A DNA stretch of 13,725 nucleotides from DATACN01 sp038215095 (GTDB taxonomy: Bacteria; Actinomycetota; Thermoleophilia; Solirubrobacterales; Thermoleophilaceae). Location: the NCBI GenBank assembly GCA_038215095.1, contig JBBQRG010000075.1, positions 1-13,725 of the forward strand, given 5' to 3'. The first letter of the stretch is position 1. Each line of letters opens with the position of its first letter. Shown here piece by piece: positions 5,499 through 12,169 of the stretch. The position numbers and the translations under genes were made by a program. Under the pieces are notes generated by a model. That model had not been told where the DNA came from, did no database searches, and saw nothing but the letters and a program-made list of their open reading frames with translations.

Positions 5499-6730
5499 TA
5501 CGGCGTCGTGGGGGTCTGCTGCGGAGCCTGCTGCTGGGGCGCGCCCTGCTGCGGGACCTGCTGCTGCGGGGCGCCCTGCTGGGGTGCCTGCTGAGGTGCC
5601 TGCTGGGCGCCCGGCGTGGCCGCGGTGTTCGTCTTCGACTTCGGCCCGTTCTTGCACTCCGCCACCTGGTAGGCGTCGGCGCAGAGCGTCTTGTCCTTGT
5701 AGCGCTTGCGGAAGTCCTTGATGAACTTGTCGAGCGCCTTCTGCTGGCGCTGGGACTTCAGCAGGTTCCTGATCGTGGCCTTCGACTGGTCGAGCGACTG
5801 CTGCGACGCGGGCGTGACCTTCGTGACCTCGAACACGTAGTAGCCGAACTGCGTCTTGACCGGCCCCTGCAGCTTGCCCTTCTTGGCGTTGAAGATGGCG
5901 TCGTTGAAGGACTTCTCCTGCTGGCCCTCGGCCACGGCGGGCAGCTTGCCGCCCTGTGACTTGGAGGCCTGGTCGATCGAGTACTTCTTGGCCACCGCCT
6001 TGAAGCTCTGCCCACTCCGGAGCGACTTCTGCGCCTGCTGGGCCTTGGCCTTGCCCTTGGTGAGCACCACGTCCAGGCTGCGCCGCTCCGGCTGCGCGAA
6101 GCGCTTCGTGTTCTTGGCGTAGTAGTTCCGGACGTCGGCGTCGGTGACCTTCGACTGCTGGTCGGTGACCTTCTGGGTGAGCTTCTGCTGGAGCGTCTCC
6201 AGCTTGAAGCGGAAGAGGATGTCCGCCTCGTTCATGCCAGAGGTCTTGAGGAAGGCCTGGTACTTCGTCTCGCCGTCCTTGCCCGGGAAGGCTCGCTTCT
6301 TCTCCTCGGCGAGGCGGTTCTTGACCTCCTGGTCGGAGACCTTGACGCCCCGGCTGGCGGACTCCTGCTGGACCCACTGGGCCTGGATCAGGAACTGCAT
6401 GACGTCGCCCTTGAGCTGGTCGTACTGCTGGCGGCACTGCTTCTTGAGCGCGGCCGCGTCGGGCTTCTTGGTGCCCTGAGGCGCGGGTTGGGCGCTCTTG
6501 GCCGCCACGCACTTCGAGTAGTTGGGCGGATCCGGCACGGGGGCGGCGCCGCCCTGGGCGCTGCCCTGCGCGGCGCTCTTCAGCCACTTGTCGAAGTCGG
6601 CCTTCTTGATTGTGGAGTCGCCGACCTTCGCGACCGAGCCCGACGGCACGTCATTGCCGCAGCCGGCGATGGCTGACGCGCCGAGGACGGCGACGGCGGC
6701 GCAGGCGAGCTGTGAACGGGCGAATTTCAT
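5498..6730 (-). CDS. Lipoprotein peptidyl-prolyl isomerase, PrsA/SurA-like foldase
   Basis: 410 residues from ATG 6730-6728. A lipoprotein signal peptide (MKFARSQLACAAVAVLGASA, then lipobox IAGC with Cys24) places it on the outer face of the cytoplasmic membrane. A SurA-N-type helical chaperone segment follows (VAKVGDSTIKKADFDKWL onward, about 32-200). A parvulin (PPIC-type) domain spans about 215-305, with DVVLTKGKAKAQQ, FKAVAKKYSID, GGKLPAVAEG and GPVKTQFGYYVFEVTKV. The C-terminus (about 373-410) is a Gln/Pro-rich repeat tail built on GAPQQQ-PQQ. Its likely role is folding of exported proteins. Mycobacteria carry a different lipoprotein gene, lpqU, in the same mfd-mazG-eno neighbourhood. 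An upstream reading frame is open well past the signal peptide, but the lipobox fixes the start. Confidence 0.88.
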   Translation of the reverse strand: MKFARSQLACAAVAVLGASAIAGCGNDVPSGSVAKVGDSTIKKADFDKWLKSAAQGSAQGGAAPVPDPPNYSKCVAAKSAQPAPQGTKKPDAAALKKQCRQQYDQLKGDVMQFLIQAQWVQQESASRGVKVSDQEVKNRLAEEKKRAFPGKDGETKYQAFLKTSGMNEADILFRFKLETLQQKLTQKVTDQQSKVTDADVRNYYAKNTKRFAQPERRSLDVVLTKGKAKAQQAQKSLRSGQSFKAVAKKYSIDQASKSQGGKLPAVAEGQQEKSFNDAIFNAKKGKLQGPVKTQFGYYVFEVTKVTPASQQSLDQSKATIRNLLKSQRQQKALDKFIKDFRKRYKDKTLCADAYQVAECKNGPKSKTNTAATPGAQQAPQQAPQQGAPQQQVPQQGAPQQQAPQQTPTTP

Positions 6731-6843
6731 TCGAAGATGTCTAGCGACGGTTGGTAAAGCGTGACTAAGGCACCGGCGGAGCCTCCCCATGGCCGGCGCG
6801 AAGCGCTGATGGTAGCTAATGAAAACCCAACCGCGTTCCTTAA

Positions 6844-6863
6844 CACGCCCCCATCTGGGCGTG
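6844..6863 (-). terminator. Candidate terminator hairpin downstream of mfd
   Basis: CACGCCC (6844-6850) and GGGCGTG (6857-6863) form a perfect 7-bp stem with a 6-base loop. It lies about 45 bases beyond the mfd stop. On the minus strand the hairpin is followed by TTAAGG, a weak U-run. A separate 12-base perfect palindrome, ACCACCGGTGGT (6891-6902), sits just after the stop. The rest of the 178-base mfd-foldase gap is relatively AT-rich and probably holds the foldase promoter, but I cannot place it with confidence. Confidence 0.5.
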
Positions 6864-6908
6864 CTGCCCGCGGCGACACGTTTCTCCGAAACCACCGGTG
6901 GTGGGCTC

Positions 6909-9900
6909 CTAGGTCGTTTCGGTCGCCGTTTCGAGTATTGCCTCGGCCGCGGCCACCACCGCGGGGAAGCGCTCCTCGGGCTCCTCCGGAACCCGCACCC
7001 TGACCGTTGAGCGGCCGGACTCGTAGACGGCCTCGGGCAGGCGCGCGCGCAGGGCCTTCGCGCCGCGCGAGTCGAGCTCGATCGGCGTCACCGCCAGGCG
7101 GCCGCCGGCGAAGTCCACCGAGCGGGCCCCGGCCCGTCCGAGCTTGATCCGGGCGTCCTGGAGCTTGATCAGGTTCTCGAGAGGCTCGGGCAGCGGCCCG
7201 AAGCGGTCCTCGAGCTCCTCGCGCAGCATGATCAGCTCCGCCACCTCGCGGGCGCCGGCCACGCGCCGGTGCACCTCGATCTTGGCGGCCTCGTAGGGCA
7301 CGTAGTCGCCGGGCACGTAGGCGTCGACCGGCAGGTCCATACGTACCGGCTCGGGTGCCTCGTCGGCGGAGCTGCCGTGCAGGGCCGCCACGGCCTCGTC
7401 GAGCATGCCCACGTAGAGCTCGAAGCCGACCGCGGCCACGTGCCCCGACTGGTCCTCGCCCAGCAGGTTGCCGGCGCCGCGGATCTCGAGGTCGCGCATG
7501 GCGATCTTGAAGCCCGAGCCGAGCTCGGTGTAGTCGGAGAGGGTGGAAAGGCGGGCTGCCGCGTCCTCGGACAGGGCCGCCGAGGAGGGGTACAGCAGGT
7601 AGGCGTAGGCGCGCTCTCGCGAGCGGCCCACGCGCCCCCGGATCTGGTAGAGCTGGGCGAGGCCGAGCTCGTCGGCGCGCTCCACCACCAGCGTGTTCGC
7701 GCTGGGGATGTCGAGCCCGGACTCCACGATCGAGGTGCACACGAGCACGTCGGCCTCGCCGCGCAGGAAGTGCATCATCGTGTCCTCCAGCTCGCCCTCG
7801 GCCATCTGGCCGTGGGCCACCGACACGCGCGCCTTGGGCACCATGGCCCGCACCCGCTCGGCGGTCTCCTCGATCGTCTCGACGCGGTTGTGCAGGTAGA
7901 AGGTCTGGCCGCCGCGGGCGACCTCGCGGGCGATCGCGTTCGTGACGAGCTCCTCGTCGTAGTCGCCGACGTAGGTCTTCACCGGGCGACGGCCTTCCGG
8001 CGGGGTCTCGATCACGGAGATGTCGCGCAGGCCCGCCAGCGACATCTGCAGCGTGCGCGGGATCGGGGTGGCTGACAGCGAGAGCACGTCCACGCGCAGC
8101 CGTAGCTGGCGCAGCAGCTCCTTCTGCTTCACGCCGAAGCGCTGCTCCTCGTCCACGACCAGCAGGCCGAGGTCGTGCGGGCGCACGTCGCGGGAGAGCA
8201 GCCGGTGGGTGCCGATCAGGATGTCCACCTTGCCGTCGCGGTAGCCGTCGAGCGCCTCGCGGACCTCCTTCTGCGAGCGGAAGCGCGAGACCATCTCGAT
8301 GTTGAAGGGGTAGTCGCGCAGGCGCTCGGTGAACGTGCCGAAGTGCTGCTGGGCGAGCACCGTGGTCGGCACCAGGAACATCACCTGCTTGCCCTCGGAG
8401 GCCGCCTTGAAGGCCGCGCGCAAGGCCACTTCCGTCTTCCCGTAGCCCACGTCGCCGCAGATCAGGCGATCCATCGGGCGCGCCTCCTCCATGTCCGCGC
8501 GCACCGCCTCGATGGCCTCCTGCTGGTCGGGCGTCTCGCGGTACGGGAAGGCGCCCTCGAACTCGAGCTGCCACTCGGAGTCCTGGCCAAAGGCGTAGCC
8601 GGCGCGGCGGCGGCGCTCCGCGTAGAGGTTGATCAGCTCGCCGGCGAGCTGCTCCGCGGCGCGGCGGGCGCGCAGCTTCTGCTGCTCCCACTGCTTGCCG
8701 CCGAGCTTCGAGAGAGGCGGGTCGGAGGCGTCCGCGCCCACATAGCGGCTGATCTTGTGGAGCTGGTCGCTCGGCACGAAGACGCGGTCGCCATCCTTGA
8801 ACTCGAGCTCCAGGTAGTCGCGCGTCACCCCGCCCACGGTCTTCGTCTCGAAGCCGGTAAAGCGGGCTATGCCGTGGTCCTCGTGCACGACTGGCGAGCC
8901 GGCGCGCAGCTCGGTGAACGACGCCATCGCCCCGGCCCGCGGGCCGTCCTGGCGGTCGCCACGCCGGCGGCGCCTGAGCAGCCGGTGCTCGGGCACGATG
9001 GCCAGCTTCAGTGACGGCGCCAGGAAGCCCTCGCGCAGCGTGGCGTTGGCGAACACGACGCCGGGCTCGTGGGGCGCGGGCCGGCCGTCGAGAAAGGCGG
9101 CGCGGACGCGGGCGAGGTTGTACTGGGCGCGCTCGGCCTCGCCGCGGCGGGACCAGGCCACGACCGTGCGGTAGCCGGAGCGCACGAGCTTCTCAAGCTC
9201 GGGCTCGGCCTCCCGCAGCGACTTCGCCGCCGTGTCCGCGCTCTGCGCCCGGAACTCGTGCGGCTGGTCCTGGGAGATGCTCGAGAGCCGCAGCGATGCG
9301 CGCTCGTCCAGCGACTGCTCCAGCCGTTCGGGGTCCACGTAGAGGTGGTGGGCGTCCGTGTCGTGGAAGCTCGCGGTCACGTCCTCCCAGTAGTCGCGCA
9401 GGGCGGGGTGCAGCTCCTCCTCGGCCGCCACCGCCACCAGCGCGTCGTCGGGCAGCAGCCCCAGCAGCTCGCCGAAGCGGTCCACGGGCAGCACGTCCGC
9501 GACGTCGGGCCGCTCCTCCTCGTCGCTCGAGGCCGCGATCTCGGCCAGCTCGCGGTGCTCGGGGCCGAGCTCCGCGGCCGGCGCTATCTCCACCCGCTCG
9601 ACCTCCTCGAGCGAGCGCTGGGTGAAGGTGGAGAAGAAGGTCAGGCGCTCCACCTCGACGTCGAACAGCTCACAGCGCACCGCCCGCTCCTCCGTGGCGG
9701 GGTAGACGTCGAGGATGTCCCCGCGGATGGCGAACTGGCCGCGCTCCTCCACCTGGTCCACGCGCTCGTAGCCCGCGCCGGCGAGCGCGGCCGCGGTCTC
9801 GTCGAGGTCGAGCAGGCCGCCCTTCTCGATCTCGAAGCCGTGTGGGCGCAGCTCCGGGTCGGGCACCTTCTCGGCCAGCGCGACGGCGGAGGTCACCAGC

Positions 9901-10262
9901 ACAGCTGGCTCACCCGTGTCACTCAACAGCGCATCGAGCGCCGCGATCCGCAGGCCCACCAGGTGTGGCGGGGGCGCGAGGTGCGACTCGTAGCGAACGC
10001 CGCGCGCGGGGTAGAAGCGCACCGCCCGCGGCGCCATGAAGGCGCGCAGGTCGGCGGCGAGGTCGCGGGCGGCGCGGTCGTCGCCGGCCACCACCAGCGC
10101 GGGGCGGTCGGCCTCGGCGTCGAGCAGCGCGGCCAGCAGGTAGGGCCGCAGGCTGGCCGACACGAAGACGCGCTGGGGCTCGGCGCGCGCGGCCTCGCTA
10201 AGGGCTTCCACCTCAGGCGACTCGTGGGCGTATGTGAGCAGCTCTCTGAGCGAGTCAGGCAC
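6909..10262 (-). CDS. mfd: Transcription-repair coupling factor Mfd
   Basis: About 1117 residues from a GTG at 10262-10260. Mfd removes RNA polymerase stalled at DNA lesions and recruits UvrA. Domains in order: a UvrB-like N-terminal region (about 20-330); the CarD-like RNA-polymerase interaction domain (about 450-515: LRAGSPVVHEDHGIARFTGF to VPSDQLHKISRY); then the RecG-like translocase with Walker A GDVGYGKT (Lys609), DEEQ box (704-707), LSATPIPRT and TSIVESGLDIPSAN, followed by QIRGRVGR; and the C-terminal TRCF domain (about 990-1090). All helicase motifs look intact. The frame stays open upstream through the NTF2-like gene, but GTG 10262 is the only ATG/GTG/TTG codon between that gene's stop (10307) and the conserved N-terminus. 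It has no clear Shine-Dalgarno, so the start is uncertain. Confidence 0.95.
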   Translation of the reverse strand: MPDSLRELLTYAHESPEVEALSEAARAEPQRVFVSASLRPYLLAALLDAEADRPALVVAGDDRAARDLAADLRAFMAPRAVRFYPARGVRYESHLAPPPHLVGLRIAALDALLSDTGEPAVLVTSAVALAEKVPDPELRPHGFEIEKGGLLDLDETAAALAGAGYERVDQVEERGQFAIRGDILDVYPATEERAVRCELFDVEVERLTFFSTFTQRSLEEVERVEIAPAAELGPEHRELAEIAASSDEEERPDVADVLPVDRFGELLGLLPDDALVAVAAEEELHPALRDYWEDVTASFHDTDAHHLYVDPERLEQSLDERASLRLSSISQDQPHEFRAQSADTAAKSLREAEPELEKLVRSGYRTVVAWSRRGEAERAQYNLARVRAAFLDGRPAPHEPGVVFANATLREGFLAPSLKLAIVPEHRLLRRRRRGDRQDGPRAGAMASFTELRAGSPVVHEDHGIARFTGFETKTVGGVTRDYLELEFKDGDRVFVPSDQLHKISRYVGADASDPPLSKLGGKQWEQQKLRARRAAEQLAGELINLYAERRRRAGYAFGQDSEWQLEFEGAFPYRETPDQQEAIEAVRADMEEARPMDRLICGDVGYGKTEVALRAAFKAASEGKQVMFLVPTTVLAQQHFGTFTERLRDYPFNIEMVSRFRSQKEVREALDGYRDGKVDILIGTHRLLSRDVRPHDLGLLVVDEEQRFGVKQKELLRQLRLRVDVLSLSATPIPRTLQMSLAGLRDISVIETPPEGRRPVKTYVGDYDEELVTNAIAREVARGGQTFYLHNRVETIEETAERVRAMVPKARVSVAHGQMAEGELEDTMMHFLRGEADVLVCTSIVESGLDIPSANTLVVERADELGLAQLYQIRGRVGRSRERAYAYLLYPSSAALSEDAAARLSTLSDYTELGSGFKIAMRDLEIRGAGNLLGEDQSGHVAAVGFELYVGMLDEAVAALHGSSADEAPEPVRMDLPVDAYVPGDYVPYEAAKIEVHRRVAGAREVAELIMLREELEDRFGPLPEPLENLIKLQDARIKLGRAGARSVDFAGGRLAVTPIELDSRGAKALRARLPEAVYESGRSTVRVRVPEEPEERFPAVVAAAEAILETATETT

Positions 10263-10306
10263 GACAAACGACCGCGCAACGCCGCGCGGCCACCTCCCCG
10301 TCGATT

Positions 10307-10705
10307 CTAGGGGGCGGCCATGGCGGCCTCGCGGGCCTCGGCGAATGTCGGGTAGCCGTGGAACGCGACCATCAGGCCGCCGCGGTAGGTCCAGCGCTGG
10401 CCCAGCTCGATGTCCACGTCCACGCCCTCGTGGGAACGCGCGCGGAAGCGGGCCTTGACCACGATCTCGTCGCCGATCTCCTCCTCCTCGAGGTGGTCCA
10501 GCGCGATCCACTCCCAGGGCTCCTGGAAGGAGATCAAGAAGTCGCGAATCCCCTGTTTCCCCACATACACGTCGTCGCTGTCCAGGAAAACGTCGCCCGG
10601 GTACCAGCGCACCTCCTCGCTGACGGCCTCGAGCGCCGACTCCAGGTCTTCCGCGTTCCAGCGCTCGATCGCCCGCCTCAGGTTCTCGCGGTTGGACTCG
10701 CTCAT
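10307..10705 (-). CDS. SnoaL/NTF2-like small protein
   Basis: 132 residues from ATG 10705-10703 (MSESNRENLRRAIERWNAED). The pattern is that of the SnoaL-like NTF2 fold: an N-terminal helix pair (RAIERWNAEDLESALEAVSE), VRWYPGDVF, GKQGIRDFL and alternating strands ending in GQRWTYRGGLMVAFHGYP with a terminal helix (FAEAREAAMAA). Members range from polyketide cyclases and limonene epoxide hydrolase-like enzymes to non-catalytic ligand binders, and sequence alone does not say which. Its start overlaps the pth stop as ATGA (10705-10702), so it is translationally coupled to pth. It is unusual company for pth and mfd, and I infer no specific role. Confidence 0.82.
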   Translation of the reverse strand: MSESNRENLRRAIERWNAEDLESALEAVSEEVRWYPGDVFLDSDDVYVGKQGIRDFLISFQEPWEWIALDHLEEEEIGDEIVVKARFRARSHEGVDVDIELGQRWTYRGGLMVAFHGYPTFAEAREAAMAAP

Positions 10706-11286
10706 GCCGCACCCACCAGGCGCTCCAGCTCGTCGGCGGCGCGCGACACCAGGTCCCGGACCTCGTCGTCGGGCTCCCTGAAGCGGCCGAGCACGTAAGC
10801 CGAGACCACCTCCGGGTCCGTGGAGTCGGGGCGCCCGACTCCCGCGCGGATGCGGTGGAAGTCGGCGCCGCCCAGCTCGCGCTTCAGCGACTTCAGGCCG
10901 TTGTGCCCCGCCAGGCCGCCGCCGAGGCGCGACTGGACCGTGCCGAATGGCAGGTCGATCTCGTCGTGCACGGCCACCACGTGGTCGAGGTCCACGCCGA
11001 GCGCGCCGCGGGCGGGGCTGGCCGCGCGGCCCGCGTCGTTCATGTAGGTCTGGGGCAGCAGCACGGCCACGCGCGGCCCGCCCGGGCCGGTGCGGCCGTG
11101 GGTGTACAGGCCGCCGTAGCGCTTCTTGGCCTTCGGCAGCCCCCAGCGCTCGGCGGCCAGGGCGGCCACCTCGAAGCCGAGGTTGTGGCGCGTGCGGGCG
11201 TAGCGGTCGCCGGGGTTCCCGAGCCCTACGACCAGCCAGTCGACCTTCCCCCCGTCGCCGCGATCCCCGCGACCCAAGAACCTCAT
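10702..11286 (-). CDS. pth: Peptidyl-tRNA hydrolase
   Basis: Pth frees tRNA from drop-off peptidyl-tRNAs. Core motifs are present: VVGLGNPGDRYARTRHN with Asn24 and catalytic His34, VAVHDEIDLPFG with its aspartate, and GHNGLKSLKREL followed by FHRIRAGVGRP. All active-site residues of the family are intact. With the ATG at 11286-11284 the protein has 194 residues, but the first about 13 (MRFLGRGDRGDGG) precede the usual N-terminus, and the ATG is part of hairpin repeat B. Alternatives are TTG at codon 4 or CTG at codon 18, the latter with GGGGGGAAGG 8 bases upstream. It sits between rplY and the NTF2-like gene and overlaps the latter by 4 bases. Confidence 0.95.
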   Translation of the reverse strand: MRFLGRGDRGDGGKVDWLVVGLGNPGDRYARTRHNLGFEVAALAAERWGLPKAKKRYGGLYTHGRTGPGGPRVAVLLPQTYMNDAGRAASPARGALGVDLDHVVAVHDEIDLPFGTVQSRLGGGLAGHNGLKSLKRELGGADFHRIRAGVGRPDSTDPEVVSAYVLGRFREPDDEVRDLVSRAADELERLVGAA

Positions 11287-11320
11287 CCGCGCGCACTCGG
11301 CCGAGCCGAGCGCTTGCGGC
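11284..11320 (+). repeat. Intergenic hairpin repeat, copy B
   Basis: Same layout as copy A: CCGC (11287-11290) with GCGG (11316-11319), internal loop GCG/CTT, inner stem 11294-11301/11305-11312 (CACTCGGC with GCCGAGCG) and CGA triloop. Relative to copy A, stem pairs 3 and 4 change from G-C and C-G to C-G and T-A, so pairing is kept; pair 2 is an A/C mismatch. It lies between the rplY stop and pth, and its conserved CAT flank is the complement of the pth ATG. Confidence 0.8.
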
Positions 11321-11330
11321 GGGCGGACAT

Positions 11331-12059
11331 CTAGGAGTCGCCGCCTCCGGAGTCCTCGCCGCCTTCGCCGCCGTCACCGGAGGTCTCGCCCTCGCCGCCC
11401 TCAGCGCCCTCCTCACCCTCGGCGGGCTCGATCGGCTCGCCGTCCTCGCCGATCAGCACCGTCTCCTCCTCGACCTCGGGCTCCTCGACCTCGGTCGGCA
11501 CCACGAGCGTCGCGATGATGGTCTCCTCAGGGTCGTCCAGGAAGGTGACCCCGGCCGGCGCGTGGATCTCCGCCAGGTGCATCGTGGCCGCGATCTCCAT
11601 GCCGGAGACGTCCACGGTGATGTTGTCGGGGATCTCGCCGGGCAGCGCCTCGATGTTGAGCTCGCGCGTGACGTGCTCGAGCACGCCGCCCTCCTTGACG
11701 CCGGGCGCCTCCTCGACGCCGGTCAGCTCGATGGAGACCGTGGTCTCGATCTTCTCGTCGAGGCGGACCTCGAGCAGGTCGATGTGCACGATCTCGTCGC
11801 GCACGGGATGGATCTGCTGGTCCTTGACGATCACCGGCAGAGCCTTGGCGTCGCCCACCTTCGCGTCGAAGAGCGCGCCACCCGAGAGCACCTGGCGCAG
11901 CTGGCGGAACTGGACCTTGAACGAGGTGGACTCCTCCTGGCCCGTACCGCCGTAGATCACGCCCAGCACGTAGCCGGCGCGGCGCAGGCGGCGGGCCTCG
12001 CGGGAGCCCCGCTCCGGGCGCTCCTCGAGGGCAATCGAAAGTCTGCTTCCATCGGCCAT
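11331..12059 (-). CDS. rplY: 50S ribosomal protein bL25, CTC (general stress protein) form
   Basis: This 242-residue protein belongs to the long bL25/CTC family, which binds 5S rRNA at the central protuberance. The N-terminal 5S-binding beta-barrel is seen in ERGSREARRLRRAGYVLGVI, FRQLRQVL and HPVRDEIVHIDLLEV. The C-terminal TL5/CTC domain follows (about 100-185: IELTGVEEAPGVKEGGVLEH, LPGEIPDNITVDVSGM, then FLDDPEETIIATLVVP). The last about 50 residues are an acidic, Gly/Glu-rich low-complexity tail, a common feature of actinobacterial CTC proteins. An adjacent rplY-pth pair is widespread. The start has TACACT 11 bases before the ATG and no Shine-Dalgarno, suggesting a short leader. Confidence 0.95.
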   Translation of the reverse strand: MADGSRLSIALEERPERGSREARRLRRAGYVLGVIYGGTGQEESTSFKVQFRQLRQVLSGGALFDAKVGDAKALPVIVKDQQIHPVRDEIVHIDLLEVRLDEKIETTVSIELTGVEEAPGVKEGGVLEHVTRELNIEALPGEIPDNITVDVSGMEIAATMHLAEIHAPAGVTFLDDPEETIIATLVVPTEVEEPEVEEETVLIGEDGEPIEPAEGEEGAEGGEGETSGDGGEGGEDSGGGDS

Positions 12060-12070
12060 GGCGGCTCGCC

Positions 12071-12076
12071 AGTGTA
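12071..12076 (-). promoter_or_regulatory. Candidate -10 hexamer (TACACT) of rplY
   Basis: On the minus strand TACACT ends 11 bases before the rplY ATG, giving a predicted leader of about 5 bases. No -35 is visible at the right distance. This would be the promoter of the rplY-pth-NTF2-like unit. Confidence 0.4.
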
Positions 12077-12099
12077 GCGAGGGGCGGCAACCGCGCTCC

Positions 12100-12137
12100 G
12101 CCGCAAAGCAGCAGGCTCGGCCTGCTGCGCGCGGATG
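12100..12137 (-). repeat. Intergenic hairpin repeat, copy C (inverted relative to A and B)
   Basis: Read on the minus strand it has CCGC paired with GCGG (12134-12131 and 12104-12101), inner stem CAGCAGGC with GCCTGCTG (12127-12120 and 12116-12109) and a CGA triloop (12119-12117). Relative to copy A, stem pair 5 changes from C-G to A-T. One extra A:T is inserted in the 3' internal loop (CTTT instead of CTT). It lies in the divergent rplY-aarF spacer, upstream of both predicted promoters. Confidence 0.78.
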
Positions 12138-12154
12138 GTCGCCGCGGATGGTCG
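12130..12154 (+). repeat. Short tandem duplication (CGCGGATGGTCG, period 13)
   Basis: The 12-mer CGCGGATGGTCG occurs at 12130-12141 and again at 12143-12154, directly before the TATTCT box of the AarF-family gene. The first unit overlaps the end of hairpin repeat C, so the duplication may have copied part of the repeat's flank. It occupies the -35 region and could be an operator or chance duplication. Confidence 0.6.
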
Positions 12155-12160
12155 TATTCT
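12155..12160 (+). promoter_or_regulatory. Candidate -10 hexamer (TATTCT) of the AarF-family gene
   Basis: TATTCT is the most AT-rich hexamer in this spacer and ends 9 bases before the ATG at 12170. That predicts a leader of about 2-3 bases. No Shine-Dalgarno is present. Confidence 0.45.
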
Positions 12161-12169
12161 CGATCGGGC

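Noticed and set aside
5355..6587. 410-codon minus-strand frame across mazG and the foldase gene
   Set aside because: Low-complexity Gly/Arg/Ala product in a different frame of two well-recognised genes.
6798..6825. Possible riboswitch-like segment in the mfd-foldase gap
   Set aside because: The AT-richer patch has no conserved riboswitch core that I can recognise; it is more likely a promoter region.
6727..8691. 654-codon minus-strand frame inside mfd
   Set aside because: The Mfd frame carries intact helicase motifs throughout; this frame is an artefact of high GC.
10263..10712. N-terminal extension of Mfd through the NTF2-like gene to 10712
   Set aside because: The first about 150 residues would be Arg/Gly-rich out-of-frame reading of the NTF2-like gene. 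The Mfd homology begins near VPDSLRELL.
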